Positions 31,625 to 40,418 of a stretch of 64,000 bases of DNA are shown here, one piece after another (within the stretch, counting starts at the first letter, position 1; each line of letters begins with the position of its first letter). The stretch is from Streptomyces sp. VRA16 Mangrove soil. Its GTDB lineage: Bacteria > Actinomycetota > Actinomycetes > Streptomycetales > Streptomycetaceae. The stretch covers positions 489,922 to 553,921 of the forward strand of contig NZ_JAFVLN010000005.1 of assembly GCF_017377775.1 (NCBI RefSeq), given 5' to 3'. The position numbers were made by a program, and so were the translations under genes. The notes beneath the pieces were generated by a model. It did no database searches, was not told the DNA's origin, and worked only from the letters and a program-made list of their open reading frames with translations.

Positions 31625-32196
31625 GTGCCGGTCCGTTCGTGGCGCAGCAGGACGACACCGTTGCCGAAGGTCCTCGACTCGACCAGACGCAGCGGCCGCG
31701 GGGCGAACGAGGTGGTCGGGAGGTGGCGCCGGCCCGCGCCGATCCTGACGGGGTGGATGTAGGTGCGGAACTCGTCGACGAGGTCGTGCTCCAGGAACGT
31801 GGCGGCGAGGTCGGCGCCGCCGAGCGCCAGGTCACCGCCGGGTTCCTCCTTGAGGGCGCGGATCGCGGCCGGGACGACCTCCGGCAGGACCGTGGTGTGC
31901 CAGTCGGCGGGCCCCGGCTTCAGCGTGCGGGAGAAGACGATCTTCGGCTTCGCCCGCCAGATCTCCGCGAACTCGGCCTCGACCGGCGCGGCGTCCGGGC
32001 GCGCGTCGGCGGTCGGCCAGTACGCGGCCATCAGTTCGTGGGTGACACGGCCGTCGAGGAAGCCGCCCATGGGGCGCAGCGTGTCGTTCATGTGCTGATG
32101 CAGCTCTTCGTCGACCTGGTGCCAGTCGATCTGCCGGTCGGGGCCCTCCATGTACCCGTCCAGGGACACGGACATCATCAGGACGATCTTGCGCAT
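31621..32196 (-). CDS. Dihydrofolate-reductase-like protein (RibD C-terminal family)
   Basis: 191 residues of the RibD_C/YyaP group: MRKIVLMMSVSLDGYMEGPD at the N-terminus, GRVTHELMAAYWP, KIVFSRTL, GGDLALGGADLAATFLEHDL for NADPH binding, and VRIGAGRRHLP. These proteins are NADPH-dependent reductases of unknown substrate. The ATG at 32196 follows GAGGCCGAG. It heads a two-gene unit with the membrane protein and is divergent from the Na+/H+ antiporter gene, 87 bases away. Confidence 0.9.
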   Translation of the reverse strand: MRKIVLMMSVSLDGYMEGPDRQIDWHQVDEELHQHMNDTLRPMGGFLDGRVTHELMAAYWPTADARPDAAPVEAEFAEIWRAKPKIVFSRTLKPGPADWHTTVLPEVVPAAIRALKEEPGGDLALGGADLAATFLEHDLVDEFRTYIHPVRIGAGRRHLPTTSFAPRPLRLVESRTFGNGVVLLRHERTGT

Positions 32197-32283
32197 CTCG
32201 GCCTCGTCTCTCGTCTCGTCCGGCACCGCCGCGGACACAATGGCCCGCATGCACCAGACTGCACAGTGCGCCGCGAGGCCGCC

Positions 32284-34044
32284 ATGGAAGTGACCCTGAT
32301 CGCCGTCGTCGGTGTGGCGAGCATCGTGGCGGTGGCCGCCTTCTCGCAGCGCCTCGGACTGGCCGCTCCGCTGAGCCTCGTCGTGGTGGGCATCGCCCTG
32401 AGCTTCGTCCCGGGTGTGCCGGTGGTGGAGCTCGAACCCGAGTGGGTGCTCGCGGGCGTCCTGCCGCCGCTGCTGTACTCGTCGGCCGTGAACATGCCCG
32501 CGCAGGACTTCCGCCGCGACATCAAGGCCATCGGCGGGCTCGCCGTGCTGCTCGTCGCGGTGTCCACGCTGGGCGCGGGCTGGTTCGTGCATCTGCTGAT
32601 GCCGGACATCGGGTGGCCCGCCGCGTTCGCGCTGGGCGCCGTGGTCAGCCCGACGGACGCGGTCGCGGCCACCTCCGTGGGCCGCAAACTGGGCCTGCCC
32701 TCCCGTCTGCTGACGCTCCTGGAGGGCGAGGGGCTGGTCAACGACGCCTCGGCCCTGGTGCTGCTGCGCTCCGCGGTCGCGGCGCTCGCGGGCGCGGTGT
32801 CGCTGTGGGGCGTGGCCTGGCAGTTCGTGTTCTCGGTGGTCGTCGCGGTGGCCGTCGGCGTCGTGGTCGGCCTGGTCAACGTACGCGTACGGGCGCTCCT
32901 CGACGACACGGTCCTGAACACGGCGATCTCGTTCGTCGTGCCGTTCGTCGCGTATGTGCCGGCCGAGGAGTTCGACGCGTCGGGGGTCCTCGCGGTCGTC
33001 GTGACCGGGCTGGTGACCGGGCATCTGAGTCCGCGGCTGCTGCGCGCGCAGGACCGGATCGGCGAGGCGATGAACTGGCGCACGCTCGCCTTCCTGCTGG
33101 AGAGCACGATCTTCCTGCTGATGGGGCTCGGTCTGAAGACGCTGCTCGACGAGGCGCACACCCATGACAACGGGCTCGGCGCGGGCCGTGTCGTCCTCTA
33201 CGGCCTGGCGCTGACCGGGCTCGTGATCGTCGTCCGGATGGTGTTCGTGGTGCCGCTGGTGGCGATGGTGCGCCGCGACGAGCGCCGGGCCGCGGCCGCG
33301 AAGCCGCTGATCGAGCGGATGCAGGAGCGGCTCGAGGCCGCCTTCGACGGCGACGACCGGTTCACCCCGCGCAAGCGGGCCCACATCGAGCGCCGGGTGC
33401 ACCGGGTGGGCGCCGACATCGACTTCCGGCTCACGGAGACGCTCGGCTGGCGGGGCGGTGTGGTGCTCGCCTGGTCGGGCATGCGCGGCGCGATCACGGT
33501 CGCCGCCGCCCAGACGCTGCCCGAGGACACCCCGTACCGCGCCCAGTTGGTCCTCATCGCGTTCGTCGTGGCCGTGACGACCCTGCTGTTGCAGGGGCTC
33601 TCCCTGCCGGCCGTGATCCGTACGGTCAAGATCCCCGGCGACGATCCGCAGCGGCTGCGCGACGAGTACGGGCGGCTGATCACCGAGATGTCCGAAGCGG
33701 CCTCCGACGCGCTCGACGAGGCCACGGCGGGCGGTGCCGTCGATCCCTCGATCGTGGACCGGGTACGGCGGGACAGCCTGATGCGGACGCGGGACGAGCA
33801 GAAGGACGGGGAAGGGGCGGACGCGGCGGACGGGGACGGTCCCGCGCCCGATCCCGCCGGTACCGACGAGATGCGGGCCTCCTACATGCGGCTGCGTCTC
33901 GCGGTCGTGGCGGCCGAGCGGGAGGCCCTGCTGGACGCACGGACGCACGGCGCCTACAGCTCCCGCGCGCTCAGCGGGGTCCAGAGCGTCCTGGACCTGG
34001 AGGAGGCGCGGCTGCAGCAGTTGGGCGACCGGCTCGACACGTAG
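32284..34044 (+). CDS. Na+/H+ antiporter, CPA1 family
   Basis: 586 residues. About 12 membrane segments in the first 420 residues, with PTDAVAATSVGR after TM5 and EGEGLVNDASALVL near residues 147-160 carrying the Asn-Asp ion-binding pair, as in NhaP/NHE-type CPA1 antiporters. A long cytoplasmic C-terminal region (about 165 residues) is highly charged, including a segment rich in Asp, Gly and Glu, as in other actinobacterial members. Exchanges Na+ or K+ for protons to control pH and salt. The ATG at 32284 is the first reasonable start; upstream frame is shadow. Confidence 0.93.
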   Translation: MEVTLIAVVGVASIVAVAAFSQRLGLAAPLSLVVVGIALSFVPGVPVVELEPEWVLAGVLPPLLYSSAVNMPAQDFRRDIKAIGGLAVLLVAVSTLGAGWFVHLLMPDIGWPAAFALGAVVSPTDAVAATSVGRKLGLPSRLLTLLEGEGLVNDASALVLLRSAVAALAGAVSLWGVAWQFVFSVVVAVAVGVVVGLVNVRVRALLDDTVLNTAISFVVPFVAYVPAEEFDASGVLAVVVTGLVTGHLSPRLLRAQDRIGEAMNWRTLAFLLESTIFLLMGLGLKTLLDEAHTHDNGLGAGRVVLYGLALTGLVIVVRMVFVVPLVAMVRRDERRAAAAKPLIERMQERLEAAFDGDDRFTPRKRAHIERRVHRVGADIDFRLTETLGWRGGVVLAWSGMRGAITVAAAQTLPEDTPYRAQLVLIAFVVAVTTLLLQGLSLPAVIRTVKIPGDDPQRLRDEYGRLITEMSEAASDALDEATAGGAVDPSIVDRVRRDSLMRTRDEQKDGEGADAADGDGPAPDPAGTDEMRASYMRLRLAVVAAEREALLDARTHGAYSSRALSGVQSVLDLEEARLQQLGDRLDT

Positions 34045-34079
34045 CCACCCGGTTCCGCAGGTGCCGGGTCGGACACGGC

Positions 34080-34439
34080 CTACGACGCCTGCGGCCGTTC
34101 CCAGTCGCACGGCGGTGACGGGCATGCGTGGGCGTCGTGCTCCTTCAGCGCGACGCTCACCAGGCTGAGCAGCAAGTGGACGTCGGTGTCGCACTCCAGG
34201 AGCACGGTGATCCAGGAGGCGCCGGGCTGAACCCGGATCGCGCTGTTGTGCCGCAGCTGCGGAAGGAGGCGCTGCACCGCCGACGACGTCAGGTACAGAT
34301 CGGCGCAGTCGTCGGAGTGGAAATGGACGAGTTCATGGCCCGCCGCGCCGAAGGCGTGCCCAACCGAGCACCGGGGCGGGCCACTTACCAGGTTCGGCCA
34401 GGTCCCGAGTTCGGACATGGCGCGCTGGGCCGCGGTCAT
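34080..34439 (-). CDS. Luciferase-domain protein (DUF5519-like)
   Basis: 119 residues resembling the small DUF5519 'luciferase' family: GHELVHFHSDDCADLYLT followed by LRHNSAIRVQPGASWITVLL and a C-terminal helix LLSLVSVALKEHD. The name is historical; function is unknown. ATG at 34439 has GAGGATGGAGG before it, though the spacing of the nearest GGAGG is short; a GTG at 34457 adds six residues and is possible. Two Cys near the C-terminus (CPSPPC) could form a disulfide or metal site. Stands alone on the minus strand. Confidence 0.75.
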   Translation of the reverse strand: MTAAQRAMSELGTWPNLVSGPPRCSVGHAFGAAGHELVHFHSDDCADLYLTSSAVQRLLPQLRHNSAIRVQPGASWITVLLECDTDVHLLLSLVSVALKEHDAHACPSPPCDWERPQAS

Positions 34440-34626
34440 GCCTCCATCCTCGCGCACCCTTCACCTGGAGGACCACCCCCATCAACCCCCGTGTTCCTCC
34501 GGCTACTTGCAGCGACCGGGCCGGGCCCCGGGGCGGGGTGGCGAAGATGTCCCGTCCGGCCTTGTGCCCGGCACCCGTCATCGACTTCACTCACTCGGAC
34601 ACGCCTACAAGCAGGGGGTTTCGCAC

Positions 34627-35604
34627 ATGCCCACACCTTCGCCGGTGGCCGAGTGGGAAGGCGTCGCGGTACGGGACGTCGCGACGAACGGCATCACGTT
34701 GCGGGTCTTCGAGCACGGCCCGGAGGGCCTCGGGACCCCGCAGACCACAGAGAACCCAGCGCATACGGACAAGCCTGTGGTGGTGCTCTGTCACGGCTTT
34801 CCCGAGCTGGCGTTCTCGTGGCGGCATCAGGTGTCGGCGCTGGCCGCGGCGGGCTACCGGGTGCTCGCCCCCGACATGCGCGGCTACGGCGGCAGTTCGC
34901 GCCCGGCCGACGTCGAGGCGTACGACACTCTGACCCTGTGCGCGGATCTCGCCGGGCTGCTGGACGCCGTCGGCGCGCGGGACGCGGTGTTCGTGGGGCA
35001 CGACTGGGGTGCGATCGTCGTGTGGCAGATGGCGGCCGCGTACCCGGAGCGGGTGCGGGCCGTGGCGGGGATGAGCGTGCCCGCGACGCCCCGCTCCCCC
35101 GTCCCGCCGGTGCCGGTGCTGCGCAAGCGCAACGGTGACGACTTCTACATCGTGTGGTTCCAGGAGCCGGGCGTCGCCGACGAGGCGCTCGCGCGCAATG
35201 TGCGCAGGACGCTCGTCACGCGCGAGATCTACTCCGCCGACTGGGCGGCCCGGCCCGACGAGCAGCTGCCGCCGCCCCGCTGGCTGAGCGAGCCGGAACT
35301 GGCGTATTACGTGGACGAGTTCACCCGGACCGGATTCACCGGCGGGCTCAACTACTACCGCAATCTCGACCGCACCTGGACGCTGACGGAGCATCTGGCG
35401 GGCCGCACGATCGACTGCCCCTCGCTGTTCGTCACCGGATCCAAGGACCCGGTCGCCGGCTTCATGCCGGACGACAAACTGGAACGCGTGCTGACGGATC
35501 TGCGCGGCCGGGTCGTCGTCGACGGGGCGGGCCACTGGATCCAGCAGGAGCGTCCCGACGAGGTGAACGCGGCGCTGCTCGGCTTCCTCGCGGGGCTCGA
35601 CTGA
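34627..35604 (+). CDS. Alpha/beta-hydrolase, epoxide-hydrolase-like
   Basis: 325 residues. Oxyanion-hole motif HGFPE near residue 59, nucleophile Asp126 in VGHDWGA, acid in TGSKDPVAG near 274, and His303 in GAGHWIQ. An Asp nucleophile with HGFPE is typical of soluble epoxide hydrolases and haloalkane dehalogenases; the cap contains the family Tyr residues (YYVDEF, YYRN). Start at ATG 34627 rather than the longer upstream frame. Convergent with the LysR gene seven bases downstream. Substrate unknown. Confidence 0.92.
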   Translation: MPTPSPVAEWEGVAVRDVATNGITLRVFEHGPEGLGTPQTTENPAHTDKPVVVLCHGFPELAFSWRHQVSALAAAGYRVLAPDMRGYGGSSRPADVEAYDTLTLCADLAGLLDAVGARDAVFVGHDWGAIVVWQMAAAYPERVRAVAGMSVPATPRSPVPPVPVLRKRNGDDFYIVWFQEPGVADEALARNVRRTLVTREIYSADWAARPDEQLPPPRWLSEPELAYYVDEFTRTGFTGGLNYYRNLDRTWTLTEHLAGRTIDCPSLFVTGSKDPVAGFMPDDKLERVLTDLRGRVVVDGAGHWIQQERPDEVNAALLGFLAGLD

Positions 35605-35610
35605 TCCGCG

Positions 35611-36546
35611 CTATGCGGTGCGGGCAGCCCGCGCCAGGTGGTCGCGTACGAGCGTGACGTGCGGGTTGGCCGAGGATCCCGGCCGCTGGACGAGGAACGC
35701 GGTGTTGATCGGGGCGTCCTCCGGCGCGTGCAGGAGCCGCAGGTCGCCGCGGGCCAGTTCGGCGTCGCACAGATAGCGGGGCAGCACGCTGAAGCCCGCG
35801 CCGCCGGTGACGGCCGCGGTGACGGCCCGCAGGTCGGGCACCGTCACGGCGGGGGCGCGGGTGAGCCGTTCACCGAAGACGTGCCGCCAGTAGCGGCGGA
35901 CGATCGGCAGGTCCTCGGCGTAGGTGACAAGAGGCACCTCGTTCAGGGCGTCCGGGCCCTCGGTGGTGAGCCGGTCGCCGATCCGGTCGGCCACGGCCGG
36001 GGCGGCGACCAGGACGAACTCCTCGTCGGCCAGCGGCACCGAGGGCAGGGTCCGGCCGCGCGGCCGGACGGTGGCGACGACCAGGTCGTGCCGCCCCGCG
36101 CGCAGCGCCGCCAGCAGTTCGTCGGTGAGTCCGAAGGTGATCCGCAGCTGGACGCCCCGGTCGATCAGCGGGGCGAGCGTGGGCAGCACGCAGTGCGAGA
36201 GGTACTCGGCCGGGCCGGCGAGGTGGACGGGATCCGTGGCGCGCTCGCGCAGCAGTCCGCCGAGCGCGTCCAGGGGTGCCACGATCCGCGCCGCGAGTTC
36301 GTCGGCGAACGGCGTCGGGGCGACCCCGCGCGGCAGCCGTTCGAACAGTTCGCGGCCCAGTTGAGTCTCCAGGGCCCGGATCTGGGTCGTCACCGTGGGC
36401 TGGGACAGGCCCAGCAGGCGCGCGCCCGCGGTGAAGGAGCCGCTGCGGTGCACGGCGAGAAAGGTGCGCAGCAGATTCAGATCGGGCAGCGGCCCGCCGT
36501 GGGGCGCCGCCGCGCCCGCCTCGTCCTCACCGGCTCCGTCTCTCAT
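35611..36546 (-). CDS. LysR-family transcriptional regulator
   Basis: 311 residues. Winged HTH at about 22-80 (LNLLRTFLAVHRSGSFTAGA ... SQPTVTTQIRALE), then a periplasmic-binding-like effector domain. The N-terminal 21 residues are an acidic extension. It lies tail-to-tail with the epoxide-hydrolase-like gene and 30 bases upstream of a DUF35 gene on the same strand orientation. Its target and ligand are not evident; LysR proteins often act on a divergent neighbour, but here none is divergent. Confidence 0.93.
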   Translation of the reverse strand: MRDGAGEDEAGAAAPHGGPLPDLNLLRTFLAVHRSGSFTAGARLLGLSQPTVTTQIRALETQLGRELFERLPRGVAPTPFADELAARIVAPLDALGGLLRERATDPVHLAGPAEYLSHCVLPTLAPLIDRGVQLRITFGLTDELLAALRAGRHDLVVATVRPRGRTLPSVPLADEEFVLVAAPAVADRIGDRLTTEGPDALNEVPLVTYAEDLPIVRRYWRHVFGERLTRAPAVTVPDLRAVTAAVTGGAGFSVLPRYLCDAELARGDLRLLHAPEDAPINTAFLVQRPGSSANPHVTLVRDHLARAARTA

Positions 36547-36576
36547 GATCTTGAGCCTAGAGGAGTCCGGGAGTCG

Positions 36577-37011
36577 TCAGCGGCGCAGCCCGTCGTCGTC
36601 CGTCGTGCGGTCGCACAGCTCGAAGAGGACCTCACCCGTCACGGAGTCGGCGTCGGCACCGCGTGCGGGGCGCACATCGGCCCCGACCCACACCAGGTGG
36701 GGCGGGGTGCCGACGATCCGGCACGGCACGACGAAGTCCTCGGGGAAGCGGACCAGCGACTCGTTGCGGGCCACGCCGGTGCCGCGGTGCACGACCCTGG
36801 ACTGCACGACGATCCCGGGGCCCGCGCTGCGCTCGGTCTCCAGGTCGCTGGAGGCGCACACGGGGCACAGCAGCCGCCGGAACGACGGAGTGCCGCACCA
36901 CTTGCACCGCTGGTAGGCGAACCCGGTGGGCTCCGGCTCCGGCGGGGTGATCACGCCGATCCCGAAACCGGTCCCCGTCGCGCTTGCGGACACCCCTGCC
37001 ATCTCCGACAT
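36577..37011 (-). CDS. DUF35 / OB-fold nucleic-acid- or acyl-CoA-associated protein with zinc ribbon
   Basis: 144 residues. An N-terminal Gly/Ser segment, then a rubredoxin-like zinc ribbon with CKWC and CPVC (14 residues between pairs), then an OB fold (VVHRGTGVARNESLVRFPEDF). DUF35 proteins normally pair with thiolase-like SCP2 proteins and bind acyl-CoA chains (family knowledge); no thiolase gene is adjacent. ATG at 37011 with GGGAGG six bases upstream. The promoter region contains a 15-base motif shared with the etfBA promoter, so co-regulation by the TetR protein is probable. Confidence 0.85.
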   Translation of the reverse strand: MSEMAGVSASATGTGFGIGVITPPEPEPTGFAYQRCKWCGTPSFRRLLCPVCASSDLETERSAGPGIVVQSRVVHRGTGVARNESLVRFPEDFVVPCRIVGTPPHLVWVGADVRPARGADADSVTGEVLFELCDRTTDDDGLRR

Positions 37012-37071
37012 CGTCGGCCTCCCGCGTTCGTCCGGTGTGCGCCCGGCTGCGACCGCGGCGCCTCCGGCATC

Positions 37072-37088
37072 GTATGGCACTGAGTGCC
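37072..37088. promoter_or_regulatory. TetR-type operator, copy 1 (GGCACT-G-AGTGCC)
   Basis: GTATGGCACTGAGTGCC holds a perfect six-base inverted repeat about one base. On the minus strand it contains ACTCAGTGCCATACG, identical over 15 bases to copy 2 at 37908-37922. It is about 60 bases upstream of the DUF35 start. Confidence 0.7.
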
Positions 37089-37133
37089 GCACGGTAAAGA
37101 CACCGAGTACCCTCAATCGTCGCCGCTCGGCCG

Positions 37134-37850
37134 TCATTCGTCCCGGAGCGCCGATTCGACCTGCTGGATGACGCGCCACATGGGGGCGCCCTTGGACGCG
37201 ACCATCACGACGACCTCGTCGGCGGCGGTGGCGGGCGCCGCCCCGCCGCCGCCCTCGCCCCACACCTGCCGGACGAGCCCGAGCGCGTGGTCGACGGCCG
37301 CCGCCGCGTCCCCCTCGCCGCCCGAACGGAGCCAGGCCCGCAGCCCGTTGTTGTGCGCGGCCACCACGGACGCGGCGACGACCTCGGCCCGCAGGCCGCC
37401 GTCCACGGCACCGCTCCAGCGCTGCCGCAGATAGCCGGCGAGGGTGCGCTCGTACCGGCGCACGACGGAGAGTTCGTAGGTCCGCAGCCCGGGCACCTCG
37501 CGGGTCAACCGGTAACGCTGGACGGAGAATTCGGGGTTCGCGGCGTACATGCGCAGCACGAGGCGGGCGGCGTCGCACACCGCGCCGACCGCGTCACAGT
37601 CGTCGTCGGCGGCGTCGAGGAACGCCACCATGTCGGCGAGGCAGCTCTCGTGGTCGGGGAAGACCGCGTCCTCCTTGGACGGGAAGTACCGGAAGAAGGA
37701 ACGCCGTCCGACCCCGGCGCGCGCCACGATGTCGTCCACGGTCGTGCGCTCGAAACCGCGCTCCAGGTACAGCTGGAACGCCGCCTGCGCCAGCGCCTCC
37801 CGCATGGGCGCCTTCTTCTGTGACCCGTTGACCTCGCGTGCCTCGCTCAT
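37134..37850 (-). CDS. TetR-family transcriptional regulator
   Basis: 238 residues. HTH in the N-terminal part (QLYLERGFERTTVDDIVARA followed by GVGRRSFFRYFPSKEDAVF), the usual TetR signature, then an all-helical ligand domain. The ATG at 37850 is used; an in-frame ATG at 37886 would add twelve residues and would reach into the operator region, and neither start has a clear ribosome site. It lies between two copies of one 15-base palindromic motif, before the DUF35 gene on one side and before etfB on the other, so it probably represses both and itself. Confidence 0.92.
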   Translation of the reverse strand: MSEAREVNGSQKKAPMREALAQAAFQLYLERGFERTTVDDIVARAGVGRRSFFRYFPSKEDAVFPDHESCLADMVAFLDAADDDCDAVGAVCDAARLVLRMYAANPEFSVQRYRLTREVPGLRTYELSVVRRYERTLAGYLRQRWSGAVDGGLRAEVVAASVVAAHNNGLRAWLRSGGEGDAAAAVDHALGLVRQVWGEGGGGAAPATAADEVVVMVASKGAPMWRVIQQVESALRDE

Positions 37851-37907
37851 GCCGGGAACGTAACACCGCGCGGCCTGCTTTGGCACTACGTACCTTTACA
37901 GAGGGAA

Positions 37908-37922
37908 CTCAGTGCCATACGT
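37908..37922. promoter_or_regulatory. TetR-type operator, copy 2 (ACTCAGTGCCATACG)
   Basis: Exact 15-base match to the reverse complement of copy 1. With flanking bases it reads GGAACT-C-AGTGCC, an imperfect inverted repeat. A further half site TGGCACT is at 37881-37887. It sits between the divergent TetR and etfB genes, 58 bases from etfB. Confidence 0.7.
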
Positions 37923-37980
37923 TGGCGTCGAGAGAACGTTGCTGGGCAGTCTGAGGACGCTCTGATCGAGGAGAGCCGGC

Positions 37981-38769
37981 GTGAGCTTGAGGATCGTTGT
38001 CACCGTGAAGTACGTGCCGGACGCCACCGGCGACCGGCACTTCGCCGATGACCTGACCGTCGACCGTGACGACGTGGACGGCCTGCTGTCGGAGCTGGAC
38101 GAGTACGCGGTGGAGCAGGCGCTGCAGATCTCGGAGAACTCCGATGACGACGTGGAGATCACCGTGTTGACGGTGGGTCCGGAGGACGCGAAGGACGCGC
38201 TGCGCAAGGCGTTGTCGATGGGTGCGGACCAGGCGATCCACGTCGAGGACGACGATCTGCACGGCACGGACGCGATCGGCACGTCGCTGGTGCTGGCGAA
38301 GGCGATCGAGAAGGCCGGTTTCGATCTGGTGGTCTCGGGGATGGCCTCGACCGACGGTACGGCGGGCATCGTGCCGGCGCTGGTCGCGGAGCGTCTGGGG
38401 GTGCCGCAGGTGACGCTGCTGTCGGAGGTCGCGGTCGCCGACGGCACGGTGACCGGCCGCCGGGACGGGGATGCGGCGAGCGAGCAGCTGGCGGCGTCGC
38501 TGCCGGCGGTGGTGTCGGTGACCGACCAGTCCGGTGAGGCGCGGTACCCCTCGTTCAAGGGGATCATGGCGGCGAAGAAGAAGCCGGTCACCTCGTGGGA
38601 CCTCTCCGACCTGGACATCGAGGCCGATGAAGTGGGTCTGGAGGGCGCGTGGACGAAGGTCGAGGCGGCCGCGGAGCGTCCGGCGCGCACCGCGGGCACG
38701 ATCGTGAAGGACGAGGGCGAGGGCGGCAAGCAGCTCGCCGCGTACCTCGCGGGCCAGAAGTTCATCTGA
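37981..38769 (+). CDS. etfB: Electron transfer flavoprotein, beta subunit
   Basis: 262 residues. VVTVKYVPDATGDRHF at the N-terminus, TVDRDDVDGLLSELDEYAVE (AMP-binding side), ALSMGADQAIHV, LVVSGMASTDGTAGIVPAL and the recognition loop area AAKKKPVTSW. It carries AMP and together with EtfA shuttles electrons from acyl-CoA and other dehydrogenases to the quinone pool. GTG start preceded by AGGAGAGCC. Codon use is extremely biased to G/C, with strings typical of well-expressed genes. Downstream etfA begins 59 bases later. Confidence 0.96.
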   Translation: MSLRIVVTVKYVPDATGDRHFADDLTVDRDDVDGLLSELDEYAVEQALQISENSDDDVEITVLTVGPEDAKDALRKALSMGADQAIHVEDDDLHGTDAIGTSLVLAKAIEKAGFDLVVSGMASTDGTAGIVPALVAERLGVPQVTLLSEVAVADGTVTGRRDGDAASEQLAASLPAVVSVTDQSGEARYPSFKGIMAAKKKPVTSWDLSDLDIEADEVGLEGAWTKVEAAAERPARTAGTIVKDEGEGGKQLAAYLAGQKFI

Positions 38770-38828
38770 GCTTCAGTCACCCCACCCAACCGCCCCACTT
38801 CTTTGTGATTGCAGGAGATTGAAGTCCT

Positions 38829-39791
38829 ATGGCTGAAGTTCTGGTCTACGTCGACCACGTGGACGGTGCCGTCCGCAAGCCCACCCTGGAGCTTTTGACG
38901 CTGGCCCGCCGGATCGGTGAGCCGGTCGCCGTCGCGCTGGGTGCCGGTGCCGCCGGCACGGCCGCGGTGCTGGCCGAGCACGGTGCGGTCAAGGTCCTCA
39001 CGCACGAGGCCGCCGAGTACGCGGACTACCTGGTGGTGCCGAAGGTGGACGCGCTGCAGGCCGCGGTCGCCGCCGTCAGCCCGGCCGCCGTGCTGGTGCC
39101 CTCCTCCGCGGAGGGCAAGGAGATCGCCGCGCGTGTGGCGCTGCGCCTCAAGGCGGGCATCATCACCGACGCCGTCGATCTGGAGGCCGGCGAGAACGGT
39201 CCGGTGGCCACCCAGTCGGTGTTCGCCGCCTCCTTCACCACCCGCTCGGTGGTTTCGCAGGGCATCCCGGTCATCACCGTCAAGCCCAACAGTGCCGCGG
39301 TGGAGGCCGCCCCGGCCGCCGGTACCGTCGAGGCCCTGGAGGTGTCCTTCTCGGAGCAGGCGACCGGTACGAAGGTGACCGCGCGCACCCCGCGCGAGTC
39401 GACCGGGCGTCCGGAGCTGACCGAGGCCGCGATCGTGGTCTCCGGCGGCCGGGGCGTCAACGGCGCGGACAACTTCGCCCTCATCGAGGCCCTCGCCGAC
39501 TCCCTGGGCGCGGCCGTGGGCGCCTCCCGGGCCGCGGTCGACGCGGGCTGGTACCCGCACTCCAACCAGGTCGGCCAGACCGGCAAGAGTGTGTCCCCGC
39601 AGCTGTACATCGCCAACGGCATCTCCGGCGCGATCCAGCACCGGGCCGGCATGCAGACCTCGAAGACCATCGTCGCGGTCAACAAGGACGCCGAAGCCCC
39701 CATCTTCGACCTCGTCGACTACGGCGTCGTCGGCGACCTCTTCGACGTCGTCCCCCAGCTCACCGAAGAGGTCAACTCCCGCAAGGGCTGA
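38829..39791 (+). CDS. etfA: Electron transfer flavoprotein, alpha subunit
   Basis: 320 residues. N-terminal domain AEVLVYVDHVDGAVRKPTLE; the C-terminal FAD domain has VVSGGRGVNGADNF, GASRAAVDAGWYPHSNQVGQ, TGKSVSPQLYIANGISGAIQ and NKDAEAPIFDLVDYGVVGDL, the standard EtfA FAD signature. Partner of EtfB; receives electrons from dehydrogenases such as the one at 21.9-23.1 kb (inference). ATG start with GGAG upstream. Followed after 23 bases by a 15-base-pair hairpin. Confidence 0.97.
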   Translation: MAEVLVYVDHVDGAVRKPTLELLTLARRIGEPVAVALGAGAAGTAAVLAEHGAVKVLTHEAAEYADYLVVPKVDALQAAVAAVSPAAVLVPSSAEGKEIAARVALRLKAGIITDAVDLEAGENGPVATQSVFAASFTTRSVVSQGIPVITVKPNSAAVEAAPAAGTVEALEVSFSEQATGTKVTARTPRESTGRPELTEAAIVVSGGRGVNGADNFALIEALADSLGAAVGASRAAVDAGWYPHSNQVGQTGKSVSPQLYIANGISGAIQHRAGMQTSKTIVAVNKDAEAPIFDLVDYGVVGDLFDVVPQLTEEVNSRKG

Positions 39792-39814
39792 ACCTGCTGA
39801 ATCTCTCGCGGCCC

Positions 39815-39862
39815 TGAGGCGCCGCGCCCGGGAAGGTCACGACTCCTGGGCGCGGCGCCTCA
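39815..39862. terminator. Bidirectional terminator with 15-base perfect stem
   Basis: TGAGGCGCCGCGCCC (39815-39829) and GGGCGCGGCGCCTCA (39848-39862) pair perfectly with an 18-base loop. It ends etfA, and its right arm is also the last codons of the convergent secreted-protein gene. Confidence 0.85.
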
Positions 39863-40418
39863 GCACGTGGTAGCCGGCCGCGCCCAGCGCACCCGCGACG
39901 AGCGCGCCGCCCAGCCCCAACTGCACCGCGCTCCACCGTCCCAGCGAACCGCCGTCCCCCGCGTGCACCCCGTGCAGCTGGGTGCCGCCCTCTCCCGACA
40001 CGGTGAGGGTCATCCGGGCCACCGCACCGCCGCGGCACGTCACGGAGACCGGATAGACGCCGGGACGGGCCCCGGACGGCACCTCGAAGGTGCCGCTGAC
40101 CGTGCTCCCGTACGAGCCCGACCGGAGCGTGAACTCACCGGCGCCGACGGCGCTCGCGTCGCCGGTCGCGGTGGACTCGCCGCCGCACGCCGCGGTCCTG
40201 GCCGTGACGGTGGCACCGGGGCCCGCGTCGGCCGGATCGAGCTCCAGGCTTCCCGACGCGGTCCCGGCCCCGGTCGGCCTGGGAGTGGCGGGCCAGGAGT
40301 CGACGGTGTCCCACCCGTCGCCCTCGTCCCCGTCGGCCCTGGCCTCGGCGCACGCGGGTGCGGCGAGGGCCAGCAGGACGGCGACGACGGCGGTCGACAG
40401 GGTCGCGGTGCGACGCAT
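39837..40418 (-). CDS. Secreted protein with C-terminal membrane anchor, hypothetical
   Basis: 193 residues. Signal peptide MRRTATLSTAVVAVLLALAA (with Cys after Ala-Pro-Ala; possible lipobox-like APAC but weak), an extracellular domain with beta-sandwich-like repeats (SLELDPADAGPGATVTART; VSGTFEVPSGARPGVYPVSV) and one C-terminal membrane segment (LGLGGALVAGALGAAGYHVL) with an Arg stop-transfer. This is like surface proteins of Streptomyces that are anchored without sortase. Two Cys pairs may bridge. Function unknown. Its 3' end forms part of a shared terminator with etfA. Confidence 0.8.
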   Translation of the reverse strand: MRRTATLSTAVVAVLLALAAPACAEARADGDEGDGWDTVDSWPATPRPTGAGTASGSLELDPADAGPGATVTARTAACGGESTATGDASAVGAGEFTLRSGSYGSTVSGTFEVPSGARPGVYPVSVTCRGGAVARMTLTVSGEGGTQLHGVHAGDGGSLGRWSAVQLGLGGALVAGALGAAGYHVLRRRAQES

